From positions 44,902 to 108,901 of the forward strand of contig NZ_QXJF01000010.1 of NCBI RefSeq assembly GCF_003670275.1: DNA of 64,000 nucleotides, read 5' to 3'. The notes beneath the pieces are model-generated. The model ran no database searches and was not told the DNA's origin. It saw only the letters and a program-made list of their open reading frames with translations. Numbering within the stretch: the stretch's first letter is position 1; each line of letters begins with the position of its first letter. The position numbers were made by a program, and so were the translations under genes. Shown one piece after another: positions 17,048-25,786 of the stretch. The stretch comes from Helicobacter labetoulli. GTDB lineage: Bacteria > Campylobacterota > Campylobacteria > Campylobacterales > Helicobacteraceae.

Positions 17048-17713
17048 GTGTTATCATTATATCCAAAAAAAGGATTAATAATTACCAAACAAGACTTTAG
17101 AAAAGTGGCAAAAACATTTTTAGGCTACAAAACACGCTATGCCTTATTGCAAGATAAAGCACTTAACAACACACTCTTTGCAATGCTAAAGCAAAAAAAG
17201 ATTAAAAATGTGCTTGTGTATATGCCTTTTGGTAATGAGGTAAATATTTTTCCGCTCATTGCCACACTTCGCAAAAAAAAATATAGAGTTTTTATCCCTT
17301 ATATACAAGAACTTTATTTTAAAATGATACCATTGCGAATGCCATTGCAAAAAAACGCTCTTGGCATTTATGAGTCAAACAATTCTACATTTAATTTAAT
17401 AAAAGTTGATGCGATGATTATCCCAGTTTTGGGGATAGATGAGGATTTTAGGCGTATTGGTTTTGGCAAGGGTATGTATGATAGATTTATGTCCTGCCTG
17501 AAAGAGAAAGTTCATATTATTTTTATAGCAAGAAGTCCAAATTACACTCCAAGCGTAATTACAGAATCTTATGATGTGCGAGGAGATTGTTTTCTCACCC
17601 CATCGGCTTTATGTTTAAGGAAACACAATGGAAGTATGGTATGCAATAGGAGGTATAACCTTCGCATTATTGGTGGGCGTGAGTGTTTATCTTATCACAA
17701 GAAAGATTTTTAA
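17048..17713 (+). CDS. 5-formyltetrahydrofolate cyclo-ligase family protein
   Basis: About 221 residues. The family core is visible: KQDFRKVAKTFLG near the start, NVLVYMPFGNEVN, and the substrate/ATP loop GIDEDFRRIGFGKGMYDRF. The enzyme converts 5-formyl-THF to 5,10-methenyl-THF. The start is uncertain: GTG 17048 is my choice because GTG 17009 would overlap the divergent lipoprotein start and there is no early in-frame ATG. The C-terminal 28 codons overlap the start of rny in another frame and look unlike the rest, so the stop may have moved. A run of nine A (17273-17281) lies in the gene. Confidence 0.7.
   Translation: MLSLYPKKGLIITKQDFRKVAKTFLGYKTRYALLQDKALNNTLFAMLKQKKIKNVLVYMPFGNEVNIFPLIATLRKKKYRVFIPYIQELYFKMIPLRMPLQKNALGIYESNNSTFNLIKVDAMIIPVLGIDEDFRRIGFGKGMYDRFMSCLKEKVHIIFIARSPNYTPSVITESYDVRGDCFLTPSALCLRKHNGSMVCNRRYNLRIIGGRECLSYHKKDF
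17056..17061 (-). promoter_or_regulatory. -10 element for the lipoprotein-ftsY-radA operon
   Basis: Minus-strand TATAAT (GATATAATG) about 35 bases upstream of the lipoprotein ATG. It lies within the 5' end of the divergent cyclo-ligase gene, so the two transcription units overlap at their starts. Confidence 0.5.
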
Positions 17714-19199
17714 CTCTCACTCTCAAGTGATTATAGAACAAGCTAAAGCAAAAGCTAAGGCAATTGAGTATGAGGCACAAGAAAAGCTCAAAGACCACAA
17801 GATTCAAATCAAAGAAGAGCAGCTCAAGCTCCAGCAGCACTTTGATAAAGAGAGTGCTAGACTAAAAAAGGAGTATGAATCTGTTTTGGCGGAATTTGAG
17901 AAAGAGGAGCAGTGTCGCTATCAGCAGCTTAATCATCAAAAACAACAAGTTGAGAGAGAAAAGCAAGAAGTTGCCGAACTTAAGGTCAAGGTTTTGCGTT
18001 CCCAAAGTGAGCAGGACAAACTCAAGCTTGAGTATCAAAACGCCAAAAAAGAAATGCTAAATATCATAGCAAATCACGCAAAAATGAGTAGGGAGGAAGC
18101 CACAAGCATTTTGCTTTCGCATCTTGAAATGGAGCTTGCCGATGAAAAGGCTATGCTTATCCGCCACTACGAGAGAGAGGCAAAAGATGAGGCAAAAAGA
18201 AAGGCAAACTATATCCTTGCTCAAGCTACTACGCGTTATGCGGGTGAGTTTGCTACTGAACGCTTAGTTAATGTCGTTAATCTCCCAAATGATGAGCTAA
18301 AGGGGCGTATTATTGGCAAAGAGGGAAGGAATATTAAGACCTTGGAGCTTATTAGCGGTGTAGATGTCATCATTGATGATACGCCTTGTAGCATTATTTT
18401 AAGTAGTTTTAATCTCTATCGTAGAGCCATTGCTACACGCACGATTGAGAGCCTTGTGGAAGATGGGCGGATTCAGCCCTCACGCATTGAAGAAGTGTAT
18501 GAACGCATTAAAAATGAAATGGACGAGCAGATGCGTCAAGATGGCGAAAATATCGTGCTTGATATGGGGCTTGGCTATATGCACCCAGAATTGAAGTTTT
18601 TGCTTGGCAAAATGCGTTATCGTGCGTCTTTTGGGCAAAATGCGCTTGGGCATTCTATTGAAGTGGCAAATCTTGCAGCCATTATTGCAGGGGAGCTTGG
18701 CGGAGATGAGAAACTCGCACGAAGAGCTGGAATCTTACACGATATAGGCAAGGCACTCACCCAAGAGCTTGGCGGTAGCCACGTGGATTTGGGTGTTGAG
18801 GTTTGCACTTGTTATAAAGAACATCCTGTGGTAATTAATGCAATCAAAGCTCATCACGGCTATGAAGAGATAAAAAGTATAGAATGTGCCGCTGTGTGCG
18901 CTGCAGATGCACTCTCTGCTGCACGACCGGGGGCTAGACGCGAAGTGCTTGAGAATTTCCTAAAAAGAATGCAGGATATTGAAAATATTGCGATGGATAA
19001 AATCGGCGTGAAACAAGCCTATGCTATTAATGCAGGCAGAGAAGTGCGTGTGATTGTAAGAGCGGATTTGGTCAGTGATGAGCAAAGTATTGTGCTAGCA
19101 CGCGAGATAGCTAAAGAGATAGAATCTAGTCTGCAATATCCCGGCGAGATTAAAGTAAGCGTGATTAGGGAGTTAAGGGCTGTGGAATATGCAAGATAA
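17628..19199 (+). CDS. rny: Ribonuclease Y
   Basis: 523 residues: one N-terminal membrane helix (about 4-25), a long charged coiled coil (about 30-160), a KH domain with GRIIGKEGRNIKTLE, and an HD domain with HDIGKA. RNase Y is a membrane-anchored endoribonuclease that starts mRNA decay. AAGGA lies just upstream of the ATG. The gene begins 86 bp before the end of the cyclo-ligase gene and overlaps the next gene by 11 bp. With pnp this gives both main decay enzymes in the window. Confidence 0.93.
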   Translation: MEVWYAIGGITFALLVGVSVYLITRKIFNSHSQVIIEQAKAKAKAIEYEAQEKLKDHKIQIKEEQLKLQQHFDKESARLKKEYESVLAEFEKEEQCRYQQLNHQKQQVEREKQEVAELKVKVLRSQSEQDKLKLEYQNAKKEMLNIIANHAKMSREEATSILLSHLEMELADEKAMLIRHYEREAKDEAKRKANYILAQATTRYAGEFATERLVNVVNLPNDELKGRIIGKEGRNIKTLELISGVDVIIDDTPCSIILSSFNLYRRAIATRTIESLVEDGRIQPSRIEEVYERIKNEMDEQMRQDGENIVLDMGLGYMHPELKFLLGKMRYRASFGQNALGHSIEVANLAAIIAGELGGDEKLARRAGILHDIGKALTQELGGSHVDLGVEVCTCYKEHPVVINAIKAHHGYEEIKSIECAAVCAADALSAARPGARREVLENFLKRMQDIENIAMDKIGVKQAYAINAGREVRVIVRADLVSDEQSIVLAREIAKEIESSLQYPGEIKVSVIRELRAVEYAR

Positions 19200-20406
19200 T
19201 TGTCATAAGGGTTTGAAAGGTTCCTGCCAAGATTCTAGCATTTTTGCTTGGTTACCTGTTTTATGCGTTACTTTTGGGGCATTTATCTTTAATACTTCGG
19301 AGTTTATACCTATTGGGCTTTTGGGTGCGATTGGTAATGATTTTGCTATGAGTGATTCAGAAGTTGGGCTAATGCTAACTATCTATGCGTGGGTGGTTGC
19401 CCTCTCTTCTTTGCCGCTTATGCTTTACTTTGCACAAAGCAATCTTAAATCTCTTATGCTAGGCGTTATTGCTGTATTTGTGCTTAGTCATTTCATCTCT
19501 GCTTTAGCACAAAATTTTACTCTACTTGTAGCTTCTCGCATAGGTGTAGCTCTCTCTCACGCGCTCTTTTGGTCTATCGCCTCTGTTATGGCGGTGCGTG
19601 CTGCACCAAAGGGTAAGCAAAGCAGTGCGTTAGGCTTTGTGATTACCGGTAGCTCACTTGCTATGATTGTGGGCTTACCGCTTGGGCGTATGATAGGGCT
19701 GTATGTGGATTGGCGTGTAAGCTTTTTGTGTATTGGACTTGTGGCATTGTGTGTTGGCATTGCGTTTTGGAGAGTGTTTCCTAGTATGCCTAACACACAA
19801 AGTATCTCGCTAAAAACGCTTCCCACATTGCTGCATAACAAGGCATTTATGAAGATTTGTTTTCTCACACTTGTTTTTGTGAGCGGACATTTTAGTGCAT
19901 ATACTTATATTGAGCCATTTTTGGAAAATGTAGCAGGGTTTAGGGCTAACTCTGTTACTTTTATCTTGTGTTTGTTTGGACTTATGGGGGTGGTGGGCAG
20001 TGTGCTGTTTGCAAGATTCTATGAGCGGTTTCATTTAGCCTTTGTGCGTCTTAGCCTTTTTGGCTTGGGGCTTAGTATGCTTTTGTTGTATGTTGTGAGT
20101 GAATCTAGTGTGGCTATTACACTACTTTGTGCGGTGTGGGGGCTATGCTTTATGCTTTTTGGTGTGATTTTTCAATCACAAGTGATTGCCGCTGTGCCAA
20201 ATGCTACGGCGGTGGCGATGAGTATTTATTCGGGTATTTTTAATGTTGGCATAGGCAGTGGGGCGTTGATTGGCGGCTTGGCATATACGCATTTTGGGAT
20301 AGAATCTATTGGCTTTGTGGCAAGTGGGATATGTGCTGTTGCGGCGTTATATTTTGTGAGTGTTATGGGCTTTGCGAAAGTATTTAGGAGGTTTAAGAGA
20401 GTATAG
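19189..20406 (+). CDS. MFS exporter, SotB/AraJ-like
   Basis: 405 residues with about 12 hydrophobic helices. The first helix contains FIFNTSEFIPIGLLGAI, typical of the drug:H+ antiporter-1 subgroup that includes sugar-efflux and AraJ-like carriers, and the loop after helix 2 is short. The substrate cannot be read from the sequence; sugar or drug export is the family expectation. The ATG overlaps rny by 11 bp, so it is probably cotranscribed. Its end faces the Sel1 gene on the other strand, two bases away. Confidence 0.75.
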   Translation: MQDNCHKGLKGSCQDSSIFAWLPVLCVTFGAFIFNTSEFIPIGLLGAIGNDFAMSDSEVGLMLTIYAWVVALSSLPLMLYFAQSNLKSLMLGVIAVFVLSHFISALAQNFTLLVASRIGVALSHALFWSIASVMAVRAAPKGKQSSALGFVITGSSLAMIVGLPLGRMIGLYVDWRVSFLCIGLVALCVGIAFWRVFPSMPNTQSISLKTLPTLLHNKAFMKICFLTLVFVSGHFSAYTYIEPFLENVAGFRANSVTFILCLFGLMGVVGSVLFARFYERFHLAFVRLSLFGLGLSMLLLYVVSESSVAITLLCAVWGLCFMLFGVIFQSQVIAAVPNATAVAMSIYSGIFNVGIGSGALIGGLAYTHFGIESIGFVASGICAVAALYFVSVMGFAKVFRRFKRV

Positions 20407-20407
20407 A

Positions 20408-21151
20408 TTACTTCAGCTTTTTCACATAATCACAAGCAAATTGATTATTTATTTCACACGCACGAGAATACAGGAGCTTTGCTTTTGTTAAATCTTGAGG
20501 GGTATTGAGCCCTTGTTGGTAAATCTCTGCACCAATCACACACGCATATAAGCGGTTTTCATCACAAGCTTGTGAATCTAGCTCAAGGGCTTTTTGTGTA
20601 AATTCTTTGCTTTTTTGCAAATCCTGCTTAACATTCACGCCATAAAAATAATATGTCCCAAGCACAAAACACGCATTTTCCATATCACGCTCACACAAAA
20701 TCTCAAGGTATTCTAAGCCTTTTTGAATATCCTTTGTTACGCCGTGTCCATCAATGAGTGCTACGGTTTGAATGGAGCACCACTCCACAGCCCCTTGTTT
20801 GCACGCTTCTATGCTATTTTGATAGCCAAGCTGGTAGAATTGCTGGGATTTTTCTAGATTTGCTTTAGAATCTTTTTTATCCTTAGAGGACTTGTTTTCA
20901 TAGTAACTTCCAAGGTAAAGACAAGCACCCGGATGTTTGCTATCACAGGCTTTTTTTAGAAAAACACTTGCTTCATCACTATTTTTTGTCCATCGTGTTA
21001 CACCTTGATAAAACATAGAATCTACTTGGCGGATTGAATGCACGAGCGGAGAGAGAGTAGATTCTGCATTGTCTTTATCCATTTGCTCATTTTCATTAGC
21101 AAAGGCAAATGTGATGGATAAAAGCATAAGATAAAAGCCCAAGATTCTCAC
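20408..21151 (-). CDS. Sel1-repeat secreted protein (Hcp family)
   Basis: 247 residues with an N-terminal signal peptide (LGFYLMLLSITFAFA) and about five Sel1/TPR-like repeats, each with cysteines about eight positions apart (ACDSKHPGACLYLGSYY, LCERDMENACFVLGTYYF, ACEINNQFACDYVK). This pattern is that of Helicobacter cysteine-rich proteins, secreted solenoids thought to meet host cells. The start is a GTG overlapping the dusB stop (TAGTG). The real ligand is unknown. Confidence 0.82.
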   Translation of the reverse strand: MRILGFYLMLLSITFAFANENEQMDKDNAESTLSPLVHSIRQVDSMFYQGVTRWTKNSDEASVFLKKACDSKHPGACLYLGSYYENKSSKDKKDSKANLEKSQQFYQLGYQNSIEACKQGAVEWCSIQTVALIDGHGVTKDIQKGLEYLEILCERDMENACFVLGTYYFYGVNVKQDLQKSKEFTQKALELDSQACDENRLYACVIGAEIYQQGLNTPQDLTKAKLLYSRACEINNQFACDYVKKLK

Positions 21152-22137
21152 TAGCTGCTCCTTTTATTAAGATGCACAAGCTGTGGGAAGTTATGTGTTA
21201 CCATTTGATTATGTGAAAAGAAATTTTCAATATGTTGTGTGATTTGAGTAACATCACTTAGTGTATTAATCAGGTTTCTAAACTCACTTGCCCCATCGTG
21301 TCCTTTTGTGTAGGCGTGAAGATTCTTGCGAAACATAATCGCTCCCCTTTCCCCATAAAACTCTATCATTTTATTAAAATGCTCCAACACAAGCTCTTTT
21401 TTAATAATAGGTGGAATCTTGTGCGTCTTATTTCTAATCTGCCAAAAAATCCACGGCGAGGTAATGGCGGCTCGTCCTATCATCACGCCATTAGCACCGG
21501 TATGTTCTAGCACCTCTTGGGCTTTTGTTGCGCTATCAATCTCGCCATTAGCAATAAGGGGCATAGGGATATTTTGCTTAATATGTGCGATGGCATCATA
21601 ATCAATCCTCTCTTTTTTGTAGCCATCTGCTCGTGTGCGTCCATGCACCACGACAAAATCCGATTTTACATCTTTGAGGGCTTGAGCTATCTCGTGTGGA
21701 ATCTTCTTATCAAAACCAAGGCGGACTTTGAGACTTGTATAGGGTGTTTTGGCGTTTTCTTTAATAAGGTTTGCGATTTTTACTAACAGATTCAAATCTT
21801 TTAAAAGACCGCTTCCATTGCCGTGATTTGCCACTTTTGGGGCTGGGCAACCACAATTTAAATCAATAATATCAATACCTCCTTGAGCGTTTAGAATCTC
21901 CACAGCTTGTTTAATCACCTCTTGTTTTGAGCCAGAAATTTGCACGCTATAAGGCTGCTCTTTTGGGGATTTTTCAAGCATTTTTAGGGTGCGTTTGTTG
22001 TTATACACAAGGGCGTGAGAGCTTATCATCTCACTCACGGTTATATCCACGCCAAAGCCCTTAACTACGCTGCGGAATGGCAAATCTGTGTATCCTGCAA
22101 GAGGGGCTAACATTAAGAGATTATTAAACTCAATCAT
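21151..22137 (-). CDS. dus: tRNA-dihydrouridine synthase
   Basis: 328 residues. The FMN barrel begins MLAPLAGYTDLPFR; the catalytic cysteine is in NCGCPAPKV (residue 97); KVRLGFD, HGRTRADGYK and IANGEIDS follow, and the C-terminal helical RNA-binding part starts near residue 245. It reduces uridines in the tRNA D-arm. The ATG directly follows the nspC stop, and the Sel1 gene starts at its stop, so this is a tight operon. The Dus subgroup (B-like) is not certain. Confidence 0.9.
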   Translation of the reverse strand: MIEFNNLLMLAPLAGYTDLPFRSVVKGFGVDITVSEMISSHALVYNNKRTLKMLEKSPKEQPYSVQISGSKQEVIKQAVEILNAQGGIDIIDLNCGCPAPKVANHGNGSGLLKDLNLLVKIANLIKENAKTPYTSLKVRLGFDKKIPHEIAQALKDVKSDFVVVHGRTRADGYKKERIDYDAIAHIKQNIPMPLIANGEIDSATKAQEVLEHTGANGVMIGRAAITSPWIFWQIRNKTHKIPPIIKKELVLEHFNKMIEFYGERGAIMFRKNLHAYTKGHDGASEFRNLINTLSDVTQITQHIENFFSHNQMVTHNFPQLVHLNKRSS

Positions 22138-23385
22138 TTAGTTTCTCTGCTTATAGTCTGTGTAGTCAAAACTTTTTAGAACTTCAAACTTGCCATTTGT
22201 GTCAATCACGCCAAGAGAGGGTAGGGGAATACCATTGAAGGTATTATTTTTTACAATAGTGTAATGAAGCATATCCTCAAAAATGATTTTATCGCCAACA
22301 AGTAAAGGTGTATCAAAGCTATAATCGCCTATGACATCTCCAGCTAGACAAGTTGGACCGCCTAAGCGATAAGTATATTTTGCGATATTAGCTCCTTTAT
22401 CAGATTCTATATCGCCATTTTTTGAAAGCTTGCAAAGATTTGGGCGATAGGGCATTTCAAGGCAATCAGGCATATGAGCTGCGGCACTCGCATCAAGGAT
22501 AGCGATATTCATCTCATTTTGGACAATATCAATGACCTCGCCTATAAGAAAGCCTACTTGCCACCCTACAGCTTCACCCGGCTCTAAGAACACTTCAATG
22601 TCATCATATCGTTGCTTAAAGTCTTTAATAAGATGGATAAGCAACTCGCAGTCATAATCCTCCCGCGTGATGTGATGTCCCCCGCCAAAATTAACCCACT
22701 TTTTATTTTTGAGATAGATTCCAAAGTGCTTTTCAAAGTGTGGCAATGTGCGTGAAAGGGCAGCAGAATCTTGCTCGCAATGCGTGTGAAAATGCAAACC
22801 ATCAATGCCTTCAATACCATATTGTTTTACGCCTTCTTCAAATGCTTGAGGTGTGATACCTAAGCGAGAGCCCGCAACACAAGGATTGTAAATAGGCGGC
22901 TCTACCTCGCTATATAGAGGATTGACACGCAGTCCCACTTCAATGAGAGAAAGATTTTGTGCTAGGAGTGCTTGATTTTTAGAATCTATCAGGGGTTTAA
23001 ACTTTTGCCATTGATCAAAAGAGTTAAAAATAATATGTGTGGCGTATTCTAGGATAGATTCAAACTCACTCTCTTTGTAAGCTGGAGAAAAGACGCATAT
23101 TTCCTTGCTTTGCGTATGGTGATGTTGTGTTTGTGTAGCTACCCTGCCCCCTATTTCTTCATAGCCTAGTCTTGCCTCATACAAGCCGCTTGCCGTGCTT
23201 CCACTCAGTGTGTGTTTAAGCGTATCAAACCGCCTCCAAAAAGCATAGCCTTTCAACGCTAGGAGAATCTTTGCTCCACTTTGTTGTTGAATGGAATCTA
23301 AGATTCTAAGATTGTGATTGAGCTTTTCTTCCTCTAAGACATAAGCTGGAGTTGGAATCTCTAAAAGTGTGAGAGAATCTCGCAT
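22138..23385 (-). CDS. nspC: Carboxynorspermidine decarboxylase
   Basis: 415 residues of the alanine-racemase-fold decarboxylase family. The PLP lysine is in LLALKGYAFW (residue 45). FHTHCEQDSAA, FGGGHHIT and EPGEAVGWQVGF form the cofactor and active-site blocks. The enzyme makes spermidine or norspermidine from the carboxylated form and is the polyamine route common in Campylobacterota. It lies between cheV and dus, next to cheV as I recall from H. pylori. AGATTCT-type heptamers are frequent in it. Confidence 0.9.
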   Translation of the reverse strand: MRDSLTLLEIPTPAYVLEEEKLNHNLRILDSIQQQSGAKILLALKGYAFWRRFDTLKHTLSGSTASGLYEARLGYEEIGGRVATQTQHHHTQSKEICVFSPAYKESEFESILEYATHIIFNSFDQWQKFKPLIDSKNQALLAQNLSLIEVGLRVNPLYSEVEPPIYNPCVAGSRLGITPQAFEEGVKQYGIEGIDGLHFHTHCEQDSAALSRTLPHFEKHFGIYLKNKKWVNFGGGHHITREDYDCELLIHLIKDFKQRYDDIEVFLEPGEAVGWQVGFLIGEVIDIVQNEMNIAILDASAAAHMPDCLEMPYRPNLCKLSKNGDIESDKGANIAKYTYRLGGPTCLAGDVIGDYSFDTPLLVGDKIIFEDMLHYTIVKNNTFNGIPLPSLGVIDTNGKFEVLKSFDYTDYKQRN

Positions 23386-23400
23386 ATTTAAATCACTTTG

Positions 23401-24366
23401 TTATTTAAGGGCAAATTTTCTTACCGCAGCCTCAATTTCAACAGGATTTGACTTAGAGATAAACTCATCAGCATCAAGGGAGCGCGCCATATCTTCGTTG
23501 CTACTTCCACTCATTGATGAATTAACCACGATAGGTAAATGTGCGGTAGCAGGGTTGCTTTTGACTTGTTTGATAACCTCAAATCCACTTGCTTCTGGCA
23601 TTTCAAGGTCTGTGATAATCATACCAATGGAGTTAATATCAGTAGTTGGCGAGAAAAGATAATCAAGCAAATGTTTGCCATTGATAAAATCGTGGTGGAT
23701 AACGCCAAGCTTGTTGAGTATAAGCTGCATTGTGCGTAGCACGGTAGGACTATCATCGGCAAGAAGAATGCTCTTTGTCGTATCCACTTGAGAGATTTTG
23801 GCAATGCCTTCTTCCTTATCTTTTTCAATCCACGGAAAGACATCTATGAGCATTTTTTCAATATCTACAACTTGCACTAAGCGTCCATCAAAATAGCGTG
23901 TGCGGCTAACAAGCTTGCCATTATGTCCGCCACCACCTACACCTACACCTTGCTCAATCTCTGTCCATTTTTTGTTTAAGATTCTATCTGCTTCGTAGAT
24001 TCTCACGCCAATTGTCCAGCGTGAAAACTCACAAATCATAATAATATCCTCTTCCCCCGGCTCTCTCTTCACTCCATAATCACGCAAATTTCTTGCTTTA
24101 TTGTTACTATCATAATAAAACCACTTACGCATATCAATAAGAGGGATTGTCAGCTCACGAATGGTAATAAGCCCCTCCACTAGGCTATTGCTCTCGTGTG
24201 TAACAACCGTGAGCATTCCGCTGTATTTAATCACCTCGCGAATCTTAAAGACATTCACTGCATAGAGATCTTTGCCTTTTTCTAAACGAAAACAAAGTAG
24301 CTGCAACTCGTTATTTTTGTGAAGGCTTGTTACCTGATCGATTTTTGACATACTCGTTTTAGACAT
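23401..24366 (-). CDS. cheV: Chemotaxis coupling protein CheV
   Basis: About 321 residues from ATG 24366, which follows GAGG at suitable spacing. The N-terminal CheW-like domain (about 15-175) shows LYAVNVFKIREVIKY and LVEGLITIRELTIPLIDM. The C-terminal receiver (about 200-320) carries ADDSPTVL and the phosphoacceptor in ITDLEMPEASGF (residue 253). CheV links chemoreceptors to CheA and can be tuned by phosphorylation. Its place next to nspC suggests the CheV1 paralogue. CheY is encoded 4.3 kb away on the same strand. Confidence 0.9.
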   Translation of the reverse strand: MSKTSMSKIDQVTSLHKNNELQLLCFRLEKGKDLYAVNVFKIREVIKYSGMLTVVTHESNSLVEGLITIRELTIPLIDMRKWFYYDSNNKARNLRDYGVKREPGEEDIIMICEFSRWTIGVRIYEADRILNKKWTEIEQGVGVGGGGHNGKLVSRTRYFDGRLVQVVDIEKMLIDVFPWIEKDKEEGIAKISQVDTTKSILLADDSPTVLRTMQLILNKLGVIHHDFINGKHLLDYLFSPTTDINSIGMIITDLEMPEASGFEVIKQVKSNPATAHLPIVVNSSMSGSSNEDMARSLDADEFISKSNPVEIEAAVRKFALK

Positions 24367-24426
24367 AATCACACCTCAAATTTTCAAAAATAGCAAAATC
24401 TTAGCACAAAATCATTAAATCTAACT

Positions 24427-25152
24427 TTATGCCTTTTTGTCTTTAGCTGGTTTTGTGCTAAAACGCATTTTTACGATAAGCACAAGCCATCGCAGGATAC
24501 CATATATCACATATCCGCTCATAAGCACACATAAAGTCTCTTGTGGATTCACATACACAACGCCAAGCAGTAAAATCACAGCGATAAATGATTTAAAATT
24601 CCACTGCATTTTTTTAAAACTAGGATAGCGAATATTGCTCACCATAAGGATACTGATGATAAAGCTCCCAATTAGCACAACATAGCCATAACCATAAGTT
24701 CTAATAAAGTCATATTCCAAATCAATAAGCACCCAAAGCATTACAACAACCGCAGCAGAGGGAATGGGCAGACCAATAAAAAAGTTTGGTTCGCTACTTG
24801 TTGTAATGTTAAAACGAGCTAAACGCACTGCTCCAAAAATGACAAAAATCGCTGGGATACACATACCCAATCGCCCATAATCTATGCCGATATAAAAATA
24901 AAGCAACATTGCTGGAGCTACACCAAATGCCACAACATCGGCAAGTGAGTCAAATTCAACACCAAATTTACTCGCAGTGTTTGTAAGTCTAGCTACGCGT
25001 CCATCAAGCCCATCTAGTATCATAGAGGCAAGTATAAGCCAACACGCCATTTCAAAGCTACCTTTTGAGGCGTAAATTACACTCAAGATTCCTAAAAAAA
25101 TACTTCCTGCAGTAAAGAGATTTGGCAGAATGAAAAGTGGATTAAACTTCAT
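24427..25152 (-). CDS. pssA: CDP-diacylglycerol-serine O-phosphatidyltransferase
   Basis: 241 residues with about seven membrane helices. The CDP-alcohol motif is complete: D47-G48, D50-G51, A54-R55, G64, D68 and D72 in DGLDGRVARL and the following KFGVEFDSLAD. It makes phosphatidylserine at the inner membrane. The psd-like gene directly upstream overlaps its start by 11 bp, so both are translated together. The active decarboxylase for its product may be encoded elsewhere (see the psd-like gene). Confidence 0.92.
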   Translation of the reverse strand: MKFNPLFILPNLFTAGSIFLGILSVIYASKGSFEMACWLILASMILDGLDGRVARLTNTASKFGVEFDSLADVVAFGVAPAMLLYFYIGIDYGRLGMCIPAIFVIFGAVRLARFNITTSSEPNFFIGLPIPSAAVVVMLWVLIDLEYDFIRTYGYGYVVLIGSFIISILMVSNIRYPSFKKMQWNFKSFIAVILLLGVVYVNPQETLCVLMSGYVIYGILRWLVLIVKMRFSTKPAKDKKA

Positions 25153-25777
25153 AAAAATATCCTATTACACTTTGTGAGGCACTCACCCTATCGCCAATGC
25201 TTACCTTAAGCTCAATCTCATTAAATGAGTTTTTAGAATCTTGAGGGATAGTGATTTGTGTCATTCCTGCTTTCATAAAACCTATGCGTTCGCCCAACTC
25301 CAAATGACTATGAGCAAATAACTCGTGAGAAGAGAAGAAAATAGGAAAAAATTCCATAGAGAATACACAATCTTGTTTATTTTCAAATCGCATTGTGGCG
25401 TTGAGCTGGGTTTGCTTTTGCTTATTACAACAAGTGAGAGACAAGCCTTTTTTGTCGCTTATCTCTCCTTCAAAAACATCACAAGGAGCGCGTATTACAC
25501 CCACATCAAGAAAGCTTGTTTCAATCAAAATATGTATCTCATTGTTTGTGGAGTGAATATCTCTCACAATACCATCAACAGGCGATACAAACACATTATT
25601 TTCGTGTGTTTGTGGAATCCGCTCTGGATTCCTAAACATAGCAATCCACAACACAAGCATAATAAATAAGACAAACGCACACAAAGTCCAATCAAACAAA
25701 GCACTTATAAGAAAAAGAGCAAGCAGCACACCTGTGCCAATCCAACCTTGTTTTGCAATGATTTGTGTTGTTGTCAT
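25142..25777 (-). CDS. Phosphatidylserine decarboxylase-like protein lacking the catalytic serine
   Basis: 211 residues, with two N-terminal membrane helices (about 10-48), then FRNPERIP and SPVDGIV, as in short PS decarboxylases. The aspartate (D68) is kept. The histidine in the DVHxNR position is glycine (DVGVIRAP, G93), and the GS self-cleavage site is G-M (KAGMTQI, M172). Without that serine the pyruvoyl group cannot form, so I expect no decarboxylase activity, though it may bind phospholipid. It overlaps pssA by 11 bp and follows ftsH by 9 bp, which suggests a lipid-linked or membrane-quality role. Confidence 0.7.
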   Translation of the reverse strand: MTTTQIIAKQGWIGTGVLLALFLISALFDWTLCAFVLFIMLVLWIAMFRNPERIPQTHENNVFVSPVDGIVRDIHSTNNEIHILIETSFLDVGVIRAPCDVFEGEISDKKGLSLTCCNKQKQTQLNATMRFENKQDCVFSMEFFPIFFSSHELFAHSHLELGERIGFMKAGMTQITIPQDSKNSFNEIELKVSIGDRVSASQSVIGYFYEV

Positions 25778-25786
25778 TTTCTCTCC

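Noticed and set aside
17273..17281. A9 run in the cyclo-ligase gene as a phase switch
   Set aside because: The frame is continuous across it, and A runs of this length are common in this AT-rich sequence. Without variation data it is only a possible slippage site.
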